Assembly (NCBI RefSeq): GCF_003386535.1
Contig: NZ_QTTN01000031.1
Coordinates: forward strand, 20,197 to 84,196
Length of the DNA stretch: 64,000 nucleotides
Direction of reading: 5' to 3'
From: Paenibacillus taihuensis
GTDB lineage: Bacteria; Bacillota; Bacilli; Paenibacillales; Paenibacillaceae
A program made the position numbers and the translations under genes. The first letter of the stretch is position 1. Every line of letters begins with the position of its first letter. Below the pieces are notes generated by a model that did no database searches, had not been told where the DNA came from, and worked only from the letters and a program-made list of their open reading frames with translations. Below, piece after piece: positions 25,530 through 33,991 of the stretch.

Positions 25530-26045
25530 ATGAGCGAGGATTTCGTTTGGAGAGTATTTGACAAACATATGAATCAATTGATTCGTCTATTCAAGAAGTG
25601 TCCGCCTGAACAACGAAGAGTCATTCCGGATGGCTTTCATAATAATGTCCATTGGCATTTGGGACATGTTCTTTACATTACCCAACATGAAGTACTCGGT
25701 CTATCTGAGCGGCCGCTTGTTCTTCCGGAAAGCTATGAAGACTTTTTTGCATTTGGAACAAAACCAGCAGATTGGAAAGAAGATCCACCGGAGTGGGATC
25801 TGCTAATTGCGCAATTGAAGGAACTTCGCCATTATATCCATGAATCGCTCGAGCATAGATTGACTGAACCTGTGGGGGAAAACTTTCTACGCGCTCGAGA
25901 TATAAGCGAGCTCGTATCCTTGACTTCGCTGCATTTATCCTACCACCAAGGAGTTGTGTACGGCATGTTGAAATCGATGAATATGAACACCAACGAGGAG
26001 GAGCAGGTCACTCCGTCTACTGGAAGCTTTCTGGAAGAACGTTAA
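25530..26045 (+). CDS. DinB family protein (second copy)
   Basis: The product is 171 residues from the ATG at 25530, with TTGGAGGTG upstream; a longer in-frame start at 25446 would translate the terminator hairpin and is rejected. The putative metal His residues occur in HWHLGHVL and SLHLSYHQG, at the same places as in the copy at 16439. It has a longer polar C-terminal tail (NTNEEEQVTPSTGSFLEER). The MsrA fragment begins four bases after its stop. Function is unknown beyond the superfamily. Confidence 0.85.
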   Translation: MSEDFVWRVFDKHMNQLIRLFKKCPPEQRRVIPDGFHNNVHWHLGHVLYITQHEVLGLSERPLVLPESYEDFFAFGTKPADWKEDPPEWDLLIAQLKELRHYIHESLEHRLTEPVGENFLRARDISELVSLTSLHLSYHQGVVYGMLKSMNMNTNEEEQVTPSTGSFLEER

Positions 26046-26048
26046 TCC

Positions 26049-26204
26049 TACTATAAACCGGTGGTAACGAAGATTGCCGAAGCAACACCTTTCTACAAAG
26101 CAGAAGAAGAACACCAAAATTATTACAGCAGTATCCGAGTAGCCAAACGGAAAGCTCGCCAGCAGTGCTTCATATCAAGATATTCGGGCGTGTATACCTC
26201 TTGA
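26049..26204 (+). pseudogene. MsrA C-terminal remnant
   Basis: The frame reads [24 protein letters not shown], written here only in part, and matches [24 protein letters not shown] near the C-terminus of MsrA at 14311. A further 25 divergent codons lead to a TGA. The N-terminal two thirds with the catalytic Cys are absent and no start codon is present, so it is a fragment. Its close similarity to the intact msrA points to a duplicated and then deleted copy. Confidence 0.85.
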
Positions 26205-26394
26205 GATCAATGGCTCGAGCAAGGATTGCCTGCCTTAATCGCACTTGTGCTCGTACTAGTCCAGTAGATTACGCCTCGCGTGCTTTTCTGTCCAAATTTC
26301 CAAGCTCCAGTCCAAAAATCGTAGTTCTGTCTCAAATGTTTTGGAGCGCTCCTTCTTATACTCTTCGTAGCAAAAGATGAAGGGATGTGGATTG

Positions 26395-29300
26395 ATGAGA
26401 CGAAAGGTTTCAGTATTGGGGCTTGTGCTGGCCATGCTTATGGGCATGGTGTTCACATGGGCACCAAGACAGGCTGCAGCAGCAGGCAGTACGTACTACG
26501 TCGATGCAGCGAGCGGGAATGACATGACAGGCAACGGCAGTACCGGCAGTCCATGGAAAACGATCAGCAAAGCGGCTAGCGTCGCCATCGCCGGCGACAC
26601 GGTCAAGATCCGGTCGGGTGTGTACCGCGAGACGGTAAAGCCGTCGAATTCGGGCACGGCCGGCAATCCGATTACGTTCATGCCGGATACGGGAGCCACC
26701 GTTACGGTGAGCGGAGCAGATCCGATCACAGGCACATGGACGGTGCACTCCGGAAGCATCTACAAAACAAGCGCGAACCTGCAGATGGGCGATTATCTCG
26801 ATTCAGTCTATGTGGACGGCGTCGCGAACAATTTGGCACGCTCGCCGAATACCGACGTTGGCAATCTGTACGATCCTAATCTGTACCTCGCGAAATTCCC
26901 GGATACGAATCGCAATACGCTCGTCGATACGACGAATCTGACTCAGCCGGACGGGTATTGGGACAATGCCGCGCTCTTCATCGAAGATTCAGGGGCTTGG
27001 AACTTCAGCAGCGCGCTCGGCACAACCTACACGCAAGGCCACTTGAATTTGAAAACCTCTCAATCCGCGTACAATTTGAAGCTCTCCTCCTACGACAACA
27101 CGCTTAAGCTGATCGGCGCAGACGGCTCCGTCCTTGGCAGCGCGAATGTGACCGTCACGCCGAACACGACCTACAATCTGAAAGTGGCCGCATCCGGCAG
27201 TACCCTTAACGTCTATTTGAACAACGGCGCAACGCCGGTCATTACGGCGACCAATTCTGCGCTGAAAGAAGGCTCGTTCGGCCTCGGCGTTGAATCCAGC
27301 ACCGGCACGACGGCCGCAACCGCAACGTTTACGAACGTGAACGCCACGATTACGAGCCAGAATCCGAACCAAGCGACCGGCCGTTATGCGCCTAACTTTA
27401 CGAGCAACATTAAAGGCTGGAGCCACGGCGAGGAGGCCGGCTACTGGAAAGGCGACGGCGCGACATTGACCGGCTATACCCAGCCGCAGACGAACAGCGG
27501 ATCGACGTGGTATTATTCCACGACAACCGCGAAGGATTTCACCTACTCGGCGGACGTCAAGATTACCAGCGCGTCTGGCGGAATGGTCTATCTGCAGTTC
27601 CGCAAGGAAGAATCACCAGGGAGTGTCATCGACCTTGCCGACTGGGGCTTAGGCACGCCGGAATATTACATCATGGGCAAGTTGGCCGCGCTGGACTATC
27701 CAGGCGAATGGTACTACGACAAAGCTTCCGGAACCTTGTACATGCGCACAACGACAAGCGATAGTCCGGCAGGCCACGCGGTCGAGGCGAAAGCCAGAAA
27801 TCTCGCTTTTGACCTGACGGGCAAGAACTACATTACCGTCTCCGGCGTGAACCTGTTTGCCGCGACGATCGATATGACGGACGGCTCGAATGACGTCATT
27901 GACGGCATTCATGCCAAATATCTGTCCGAGTACAACAAAGCCGTCTCGTATTCCACGGGCATATGCCTGTGCGGTACGAACGACACGCTGAAGAACAGCG
28001 AGCTGCAGTATTCATCCGGAGCGCTCGTGACGATCTCGGGATCGAACAACAAGCTCTTCAACAATCTGATCCATGACGGCACTTATGGTCCGATCGTGTT
28101 CAATTCCGCGGTTGAGATTCTCGGCATCGGCCATCTCATCAGCAATAACGAAGTCTATCATGCCGGCCGTTCGCTCATCGGCGGCGAGTTCTATGCGAGC
28201 GTTATTCAGTATAACAACTTCCATGACGCGAACTATTTTGCGACGGATACCGGACTTCTGTATACCGCGCACAACGGACTCGGCAACTCGGAGATCCACA
28301 ACAATTACTGGCATGGAAGCGGGTATCGGTACAACGGTCCGAACGGCACGCGCGGCGATTGGGTCGGCGGCGTATATCTGGATGAACACACGACGGATGC
28401 GCTCGTCTACAAGAACGTTTCGTGGAGCTTGCCGTGGCACAACATCATCGCGAACCATCTGTCGGGCAATGTACAGATCTATAACAACACGACCTATAAT
28501 ACATCCGATATTTATGTATCTTCACCGACGTACGGTCTGGAAGCGTACAAAGACCGCATTGTGAACAACATCGCGCTCGACGCGCTCGATACAGGCGCAT
28601 CCACGATCGGCGCGACGTTCTCGAACAATCTGACATCAGGAACTCCGAACTATGTGAACGCATCCGGAAATGATTTTCATCTGCAAACTTGGGCAATTGC
28701 CAGCAACGCGCTTGATTATCAGAGCGACAATCACTATTCCGCTACGACGGGCTCCTATTATCAGGTTCGGTTCAATGGCACGCAGATTAAGCTCTATTCG
28801 GAGAAAGACACGGTAATGGGCATCGTCGGCGTCTCGATTGACGGCGGTACGGAAACGATGGTCGATACGTATTCGGCGACGCATACGGGCAATACGCTTG
28901 TATACACGAGTCCGACATTGTCGGCAGGACAGCATACGATGAAGGTGCGGGTGACAGGGACGAAGAATGCAAGCGCCTCGTACTTCTGGCATGTCGCAGA
29001 CCGGGTAGACATCATCTCCGGTTCCGGCACGACAACCGTGAATGACAGCGTCGTCGGCACCGGTAACAACCAGTTCGAGTTTGTCGGCGGTTCGAATGCC
29101 ATCGATTACGGCACGCCGATCCGCGGCATTACGACGGGGTATGTCGGAACAGCGCCGGATGCAGGCGCCTATGAGTCGGGAGGAGCAGACTGGACGGCAG
29201 GCGTAAACTTCGCCAGTCCGCCAAATCCAACCTATCAGCTCGTCGATACGGATTTCAAGAATTTGCTTACGAACGGCCGCTTGGACCTTAACCGGATGAA

Positions 29301-31428
29301 GCAGCCGAACATCGACAGCCTCTATGGCTGGACGAAGACGAATTCGCAGACGGCACAACCGGCATTCGACTATTCCGGGCAAAAGGTTTCCTCGCGCTGG
29401 CAGTGGGAGACGGGAATAAGCTTGGGAACTGGCGCGGATGGCATTGAGCAGACGATTACAGGCCTTACGCCGAACACGACGTATGAGCTGCGCGGCTTCA
29501 TCAGGGCCGGGGCATCCGGGCAAACGGTGCGGCTTGGCGTGAAGAACTATGGCGGAACGGATACGTATCAGGAGAATACGACGACGGACTGGACGGAGAA
29601 AGTCTTCACGTTCACGACCGGTGCGGCGAGTACGAGCGCGACCATCTACGGCTATAAGCCAACGACCGGCGGCTATGGTTTCGTGGATGATCTCTCCGTC
29701 ACGGTGGTTACGGCAGGTACAGGAGGCAGTGACACAACCGCTCCGAGCGCGCCCTCGGGCCTAACGGTTACTTCGGTCACCGATACAAGCGCATCCTTAT
29801 CTTGGACGGCATCGACAGATAACGTCGGGGTTACCGGCTACAAAGTGTACCGGGGCGGAACCGAGGTCGGAACGGCAACAGGCACGAGTTATACCGACAG
29901 CGGACTGACGGCGAGCACGAGCTACACGTATACGGTCAAAGCTTACGATGCCGCAAGCAATCTGTCGGCTGCGAGCAATTCGGCTAATGCGACTACGACT
30001 GCAGGATCTGGCGGCGGAGGCGGATATTCGGAGAATTTCGAGAGCACGACGATTGGGCAGATGCCTTCGGGCTGGACGGTTAATGCGCCGGGAGGTTCGG
30101 CATCGGTGCAGCAAGTTGCGGACGGTTCCGCCACCACGAATCACGCGCTCACCTTGACTCAGTCCTCGGGCTCCTATGGGGTGGCAGATGTTTCGGCGAC
30201 GAAATTGTTCACTGCCGCAACCGGAACGGTCACGGTGGATACCCGGATGCAGGCGAATCAGACGAACGCGCTCATCACCGGTCCGGTACTGTTGAACAGC
30301 AGCGGAACGCCGATTGTTCAGATCGCATTCCGCGATGACGGCAAGATTGGCTACGTCAACTCGAGCATCGCTTGGACGGACACGTCGGTCTCCTATGCAG
30401 CCAATCAATGGTACGACGTGCATCTGGTCGTGAACCTGACGGCAGGCACGTTCAACCTCAGCATCAACGGAACGGCTGTTTTGACGAATGAGCCCGTGAT
30501 GGCTTCTTCGGCTAATCTGGCGAAGATTCAGTTCGCAACGAACATGTGGTATTCAGGCACGGCTTCATTCGATAATATTTCAGTCGGCACAGGGGATACG
30601 CAGGCGCCGACCGCTCCGACCGGGCTCGCTGCAGCATCGGTTACGGATACGACGGCATCCCTGACTTGGACGGCATCGACGGATAATGTAGGCGTGACCG
30701 GCTACAAAATCTATCGGGACGGAACAGAGGTTGGCACAGCTTCCGGAACGAGCTACACCGATACGGGACTAACGGCTAACACGACCTATACGTACACGGT
30801 CAAGGCGTACGACGCCGCGGCGAATCTATCTGCCGCGAGCGGCTCTGCACAAGCGAAGACTGCCATCTATGCAGAAGCATTCGAAGGCACGACGGTCGGG
30901 CAGATGCCGTCCGGATGGAACGTGAGCGCGCCGGGAGGCTCGGCTTCTGTGCAGCAGGTCGCGGATGGCGCGGCAACGACGAACCATGCGCTCACCCTTA
31001 CGCAAACTAGCTACGGTACGGCGGATGTCACCGCATTCAAGTCCATAACCGCGGCCACCGGCACGGTTACCGTGGATACGCGCATGCTTGCGAATCAAAC
31101 GACGGCATTGATTACGGGGCCTGTCCTCATCAATGGCAGCGGCGCGAACGTGGTGCAGATTGCCTTCCGCGATAATGGGAAGATCGGCTACGTGAACTCC
31201 AGCATGGCGTGGACGGATACCTCCGTCACTTACGCGGCGAATCAGTGGTACGATGTTCATCTTGTCGTGAATCTGGCGGCAGGCACATTCACGCTCTCGA
31301 TTAACGGTACGGCTGTATTGACTAACGCGCCAGTCATGACGTCTTCAACGAATATTGCGAAGATCCAGTTCGCGACGAACATGTGGTATCCAGGCTCGGC
31401 TTCGTTCGACCGAATCCAGATCGGTTAA
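26395..31428 (+). CDS. large secreted beta-helix protein with FN3 and LamG-like repeats
   Basis: The product is 1677 residues from the ATG at 26395 behind GAAGGGATG. A signal peptide ends near QAAAA. Next is a DUF1565-like start of a right-handed parallel beta-helix (STYYVDAASGNDMTGNG, PWKTISKA), split by a concanavalin-like insert (about residues 190-320). The helix continues to about 740 with many Asn-rich turns. A CBM-like sandwich follows at about 805-905, then a carbohydrate-binding module-like domain (985-1125). The C-terminus has two tandem units of FN3 plus LamG-like domain. This is the architecture of polysaccharide lyases or hydrolases acting outside the cell. No catalytic residues can be assigned. 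It has no SLH or sortase signal, so it is probably released. Confidence 0.8.
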   Translation: MRRKVSVLGLVLAMLMGMVFTWAPRQAAAAGSTYYVDAASGNDMTGNGSTGSPWKTISKAASVAIAGDTVKIRSGVYRETVKPSNSGTAGNPITFMPDTGATVTVSGADPITGTWTVHSGSIYKTSANLQMGDYLDSVYVDGVANNLARSPNTDVGNLYDPNLYLAKFPDTNRNTLVDTTNLTQPDGYWDNAALFIEDSGAWNFSSALGTTYTQGHLNLKTSQSAYNLKLSSYDNTLKLIGADGSVLGSANVTVTPNTTYNLKVAASGSTLNVYLNNGATPVITATNSALKEGSFGLGVESSTGTTAATATFTNVNATITSQNPNQATGRYAPNFTSNIKGWSHGEEAGYWKGDGATLTGYTQPQTNSGSTWYYSTTTAKDFTYSADVKITSASGGMVYLQFRKEESPGSVIDLADWGLGTPEYYIMGKLAALDYPGEWYYDKASGTLYMRTTTSDSPAGHAVEAKARNLAFDLTGKNYITVSGVNLFAATIDMTDGSNDVIDGIHAKYLSEYNKAVSYSTGICLCGTNDTLKNSELQYSSGALVTISGSNNKLFNNLIHDGTYGPIVFNSAVEILGIGHLISNNEVYHAGRSLIGGEFYASVIQYNNFHDANYFATDTGLLYTAHNGLGNSEIHNNYWHGSGYRYNGPNGTRGDWVGGVYLDEHTTDALVYKNVSWSLPWHNIIANHLSGNVQIYNNTTYNTSDIYVSSPTYGLEAYKDRIVNNIALDALDTGASTIGATFSNNLTSGTPNYVNASGNDFHLQTWAIASNALDYQSDNHYSATTGSYYQVRFNGTQIKLYSEKDTVMGIVGVSIDGGTETMVDTYSATHTGNTLVYTSPTLSAGQHTMKVRVTGTKNASASYFWHVADRVDIISGSGTTTVNDSVVGTGNNQFEFVGGSNAIDYGTPIRGITTGYVGTAPDAGAYESGGADWTAGVNFASPPNPTYQLVDTDFKNLLTNGRLDLNRMKQPNIDSLYGWTKTNSQTAQPAFDYSGQKVSSRWQWETGISLGTGADGIEQTITGLTPNTTYELRGFIRAGASGQTVRLGVKNYGGTDTYQENTTTDWTEKVFTFTTGAASTSATIYGYKPTTGGYGFVDDLSVTVVTAGTGGSDTTAPSAPSGLTVTSVTDTSASLSWTASTDNVGVTGYKVYRGGTEVGTATGTSYTDSGLTASTSYTYTVKAYDAASNLSAASNSANATTTAGSGGGGGYSENFESTTIGQMPSGWTVNAPGGSASVQQVADGSATTNHALTLTQSSGSYGVADVSATKLFTAATGTVTVDTRMQANQTNALITGPVLLNSSGTPIVQIAFRDDGKIGYVNSSIAWTDTSVSYAANQWYDVHLVVNLTAGTFNLSINGTAVLTNEPVMASSANLAKIQFATNMWYSGTASFDNISVGTGDTQAPTAPTGLAAASVTDTTASLTWTASTDNVGVTGYKIYRDGTEVGTASGTSYTDTGLTANTTYTYTVKAYDAAANLSAASGSAQAKTAIYAEAFEGTTVGQMPSGWNVSAPGGSASVQQVADGAATTNHALTLTQTSYGTADVTAFKSITAATGTVTVDTRMLANQTTALITGPVLINGSGANVVQIAFRDNGKIGYVNSSMAWTDTSVTYAANQWYDVHLVVNLAAGTFTLSINGTAVLTNAPVMTSSTNIAKIQFATNMWYPGSASFDRIQIG
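29731..31425 (+). repeat. tandem FN3+LamG coding duplication
   Basis: Unit 1 (29731-30594) and unit 2 (30595-31425) encode the same FN3 plus LamG-like pair. Blocks such as WTASTDNVGVTGYK, TVKAYDAA, GQMPSGW, FRDDGKIGYVNSS/FRDNGKIGYVNSS and KIQFATNMWY recur in the same order. The similarity is visible at DNA level too, so the duplication is fairly recent or kept similar by gene conversion. Confidence 0.85.
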
Positions 31429-31433
31429 AGTAG

Positions 31434-31489
31434 AAGAGAGAAGAGAGAAGAGAGAAGAGAACCTCGATGCGCATGCATCGAGGTTCTCT
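31434..31489 (+). terminator. AAGAGAG microsatellite running into a long terminator hairpin
   Basis: Four copies of the heptamer AAGAGAG (31434-31460) lie right after the stop. They merge into the left arm of a perfect 15-base hairpin (31456-31470 with 31475-31489, loop GCAT) followed by TTTG. The hairpin ends the large secreted-protein gene. The heptamer tract is prone to slippage. Confidence 0.75.
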
Positions 31490-31508
31490 TTGTAAGGAAC
31501 AAGCGGTC

Positions 31509-32246
31509 TTATGCTTTCAAAGGAAGCTGTTCTTTCACGGATTTCAATTTGCAGTGAACATGCTCATGCAAATTCATGGCGCCGCGGTGTTTCGATTGAT
31601 ACAGACAGCCGTGCTTGCAAGTGTAAACGGGAATCACTCTCTGAGATGGAGGCTGTTCTTCCTTCTGCGTATGATTCATCCATAATGGACTCGTTTGCGT
31701 GAACCGTTCAAACCGTTTCACTCGTTCTTCAAGCAGCTGAATGTCTAGCCACCCCCGGTCCACCATGCAATATACAAGAGGGTCCACTCCCAAGTCTCTT
31801 CTGACAACCTCCAGGCATTTGGGCTGGAAGGCATTAATATGAATCAAGAAATTTCTGACGCTCATATTCTTGTTGAACATGGTAGCGGTTTGATACATGC
31901 GATGAGGCAGCGTAGTGATTCGGGTTTCCGGGAGCCATCCTTCGAAGACCATAAAACCGCCTTTCATTTTATTATCAACAGAATAAACAAGCGGCAAGCC
32001 GTTCTCCAGCGGAAGCCGTTTCTTTCGACGCTTGTCCATCTGCTCGTCTGGATAGTCCACCTCGATATGAAGGGAATCCATTTTTACCGACTTCCCTTTC
32101 CAATCCCACACCTTCACAATTTCCATCCTCGTAGGAATGACATGACGATGATAGAGCATACCCCAGCTATTAAATCCTACAAACGTGTACTTCTGACCAA
32201 TCTGAATTCCTTGTGCGACCAATTCCAAATCCTCGTTAAGTAACAT
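31509..32246 (-). CDS. unrecognised protein with Cys/His-rich C-terminal tail
   Basis: The product is 245 residues if it starts at the ATG at 32246, which has AAAAGGCGGC upstream and a plausible promoter just before that. An ATG at 32363 would add 39 Lys-rich residues but directly abuts the T-tract of the preceding terminator and has no ribosome site. I recognise no family. The body mixes beta-type and basic stretches (LHIEVDYPDEQMDKRRKKR, GGFMVFEGWLPETR). The tail YTCKHGCLYQSKHRGAMNLH plus EHVHC has a Cys-x3-Cys and clustered His/Cys pattern that could hold a zinc ion. It is convergent with the large secreted-protein gene. Confidence 0.6.
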   Translation of the reverse strand: MLLNEDLELVAQGIQIGQKYTFVGFNSWGMLYHRHVIPTRMEIVKVWDWKGKSVKMDSLHIEVDYPDEQMDKRRKKRLPLENGLPLVYSVDNKMKGGFMVFEGWLPETRITTLPHRMYQTATMFNKNMSVRNFLIHINAFQPKCLEVVRRDLGVDPLVYCMVDRGWLDIQLLEERVKRFERFTQTSPLWMNHTQKEEQPPSQRVIPVYTCKHGCLYQSKHRGAMNLHEHVHCKLKSVKEQLPLKA

Positions 32247-32369
32247 GAAACGCCGCCTTTTAAGTGATTTAGATAAGTACATTGCCATTTTATAAAAATT
32301 GGGATCGTTTTTGTGTCGAGATTCCCTGTTGGATTCTTTGTATTTTTGTCGACTGGTGGCCATAAATAA

Positions 32370-32398
32370 AGAAGCTTAGCGCGACTCGCTAAGCTTCT
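32370..32398 (-). terminator. Rho-independent terminator after the anchored binding-protein gene
   Basis: A 12-base perfect stem (32370-32381 with 32387-32398) around a five-base loop is followed on the minus strand by TTTATTT. It starts five bases after the stop at 32403. Confidence 0.88.
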
Positions 32399-32402
32399 AG
32401 AT

Positions 32403-33986
32403 TCACCTTATGTTCATGTTCAGCTTTTTCTGATCTTCCGGCAGCTTGGCGAACTTCTCGCGGTACATGTCTAACACGCGCTGGTAGCCCATTCTGCCAA
32501 GCTCTTCTTGAAACGAGTTCCAGTCGCTGTCCATGTTCAGCTCGCCCGTGACGAACTTGATCAGTTTCTCCGTTATAAATTTGTCTAGCGGGGTCATAAT
32601 CTTCGTAATCGTGTTCAGCTCATCCTGTTTGAACGGAACGGCCGGTCCATCGAAGAAACCGATCCGGCTTGCATTTTCGTTATAGGACTGCTGTGCTTCG
32701 AGCCCCAATGCTCCCCAACGTCTCTTATATTCCGCGTCTTGGTCGTAGGGAGCCCATATACCCGATCGACCGTCGACGCCTAGCTGCTCCGGTGTTACTG
32801 TCCCCGTCGGGTTCATTTTCGTGTGAACCTTGGACGTATACGTACGCTCCCCGTTAGCCCAGACAAACGTATTTCCTTCGATCCCCCAATTGGTCAGCTC
32901 CATCATTGCATCCGAATATTGCGCATCAAGCAAGCGGATTAATTCGTCGATATGTTTGGACTTGGCGTTGATCGCGATGACCCACGTTCCCTGCGTATTC
33001 GGATACTGAACTTTCTCGAGTGCTTGAAGTCCGGTATCGGTAACGAAAGGGAGGACTGCTTTCAGGTTAAACATGGAATCTTGTTTTGTGCCTTTCTCCT
33101 GCCACCCATCCATCTCTGTAAAATAATCGTTAAATATAGCGAATGTCTTGCCGGATGTAATGTTCTCGAAATACTGCGATTCCGCGGTCGTTGCAAAATC
33201 AGGATCAATCAGCTTCGCCTCGTAAAACTTCCTGGCAAGCTCGACTGCCTTCTTGTAGTTGCTCTCCACAGGGCCGAACTTATAAACCAACTCTTCGTTA
33301 TTAAAGTAAATCCCGCCATGCGTGTGATAGGCCATAAAGAAGCTTTCCAAGAGCCGGTTCGGCCCCCAACGATTCGAAATCGGCTTCGAATCCGGATATA
33401 TGTGCTTGAGCTGCTTGAGCGAATCGTATAACTCATCGAACGTCTTCGGAAGCAGCATCCCATTGCGATAGAAAATATCCGCACGCAGCATATAGCCGAC
33501 CGGCATTTGCCCGTACGTGTTGAAGCCGTCAATCCCATACAGCTTACCATCCTCTGTAACGATGCTGCGGTAGATTTCCGGGTACTTGCTTATCCAGCGC
33601 TGCAAATTCGGCATCCGATCCAAGTAAGGCTGCAGATCGAGCAGCATCCCTTGCGGACCGAATCGCTGCACCATATCTTTATCGATGATGAAGATATCCG
33701 GTTTCTCTCCGGACGAGGCCAGCAGCTGCTTGATGCGTTTCATATAATCGTTCAGCGGAAACTGAATCCAATCGAACTTCAGCTGCGTAAGCCGCTCGTA
33801 CTCGAGGTCGATCATCGTATTCCGTTCCCTGGCGAAGGAAGGGACGGCTGCTTTAATCACAACCGGCGGCTCGGCTTGCTTGCCAGCAGTCTTCTTATCG
33901 AATACGACGAATAAACAAGCAGCCGCGAGCAGAAGTACAGCAGTTGGTAAGGCTGCCAGGATAATTCTTCGATGTCTCTTCAGCAT
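32403..33986 (-). CDS. membrane-anchored extracellular solute-binding-like protein
   Basis: The product is 527 residues from the ATG at 33986, nine bases after AGAGGGG. An ATG at 33995 overlaps the upstream stop (ATGA) but abuts the ribosome site. The N-terminus is one hydrophobic helix in which the Cys of LLLAAAC is followed by more hydrophobic residues (LFVVF) and then a charged linker. It therefore looks like an uncleaved anchor rather than a lipoprotein signal. The rest is a family 1-type sugar-binding protein, collinear with the lipoprotein at 38536 (ending TITKIMTPLDKFITEKLIKF). It is cotranscribed with a transmembrane AraC sensor and separated from the permeases, so it may present sugar to the sensor rather than to the transporter. 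Confidence 0.85.
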   Translation of the reverse strand: MLKRHRRIILAALPTAVLLLAAACLFVVFDKKTAGKQAEPPVVIKAAVPSFARERNTMIDLEYERLTQLKFDWIQFPLNDYMKRIKQLLASSGEKPDIFIIDKDMVQRFGPQGMLLDLQPYLDRMPNLQRWISKYPEIYRSIVTEDGKLYGIDGFNTYGQMPVGYMLRADIFYRNGMLLPKTFDELYDSLKQLKHIYPDSKPISNRWGPNRLLESFFMAYHTHGGIYFNNEELVYKFGPVESNYKKAVELARKFYEAKLIDPDFATTAESQYFENITSGKTFAIFNDYFTEMDGWQEKGTKQDSMFNLKAVLPFVTDTGLQALEKVQYPNTQGTWVIAINAKSKHIDELIRLLDAQYSDAMMELTNWGIEGNTFVWANGERTYTSKVHTKMNPTGTVTPEQLGVDGRSGIWAPYDQDAEYKRRWGALGLEAQQSYNENASRIGFFDGPAVPFKQDELNTITKIMTPLDKFITEKLIKFVTGELNMDSDWNSFQEELGRMGYQRVLDMYREKFAKLPEDQKKLNMNIR

Positions 33987-33991
33987 GGATC

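Noticed and set aside
26343..26352. GGAGCGCTCC palindrome upstream of the large secreted protein
   Set aside because: Shares only the GCGC core with cre sites; flanks do not fit.
28636..29523. Long minus-strand reading frame inside the secreted beta-helix gene
   Set aside because: High GC content gives long antisense frames; the Arg/Cys-rich composition, lack of a ribosome site and the clear plus-strand homology show it is a shadow.
31434..31460. Heptamer AAGAGAG tract as a CRISPR-like array
   Set aside because: No spacers; simple tandem repeat.
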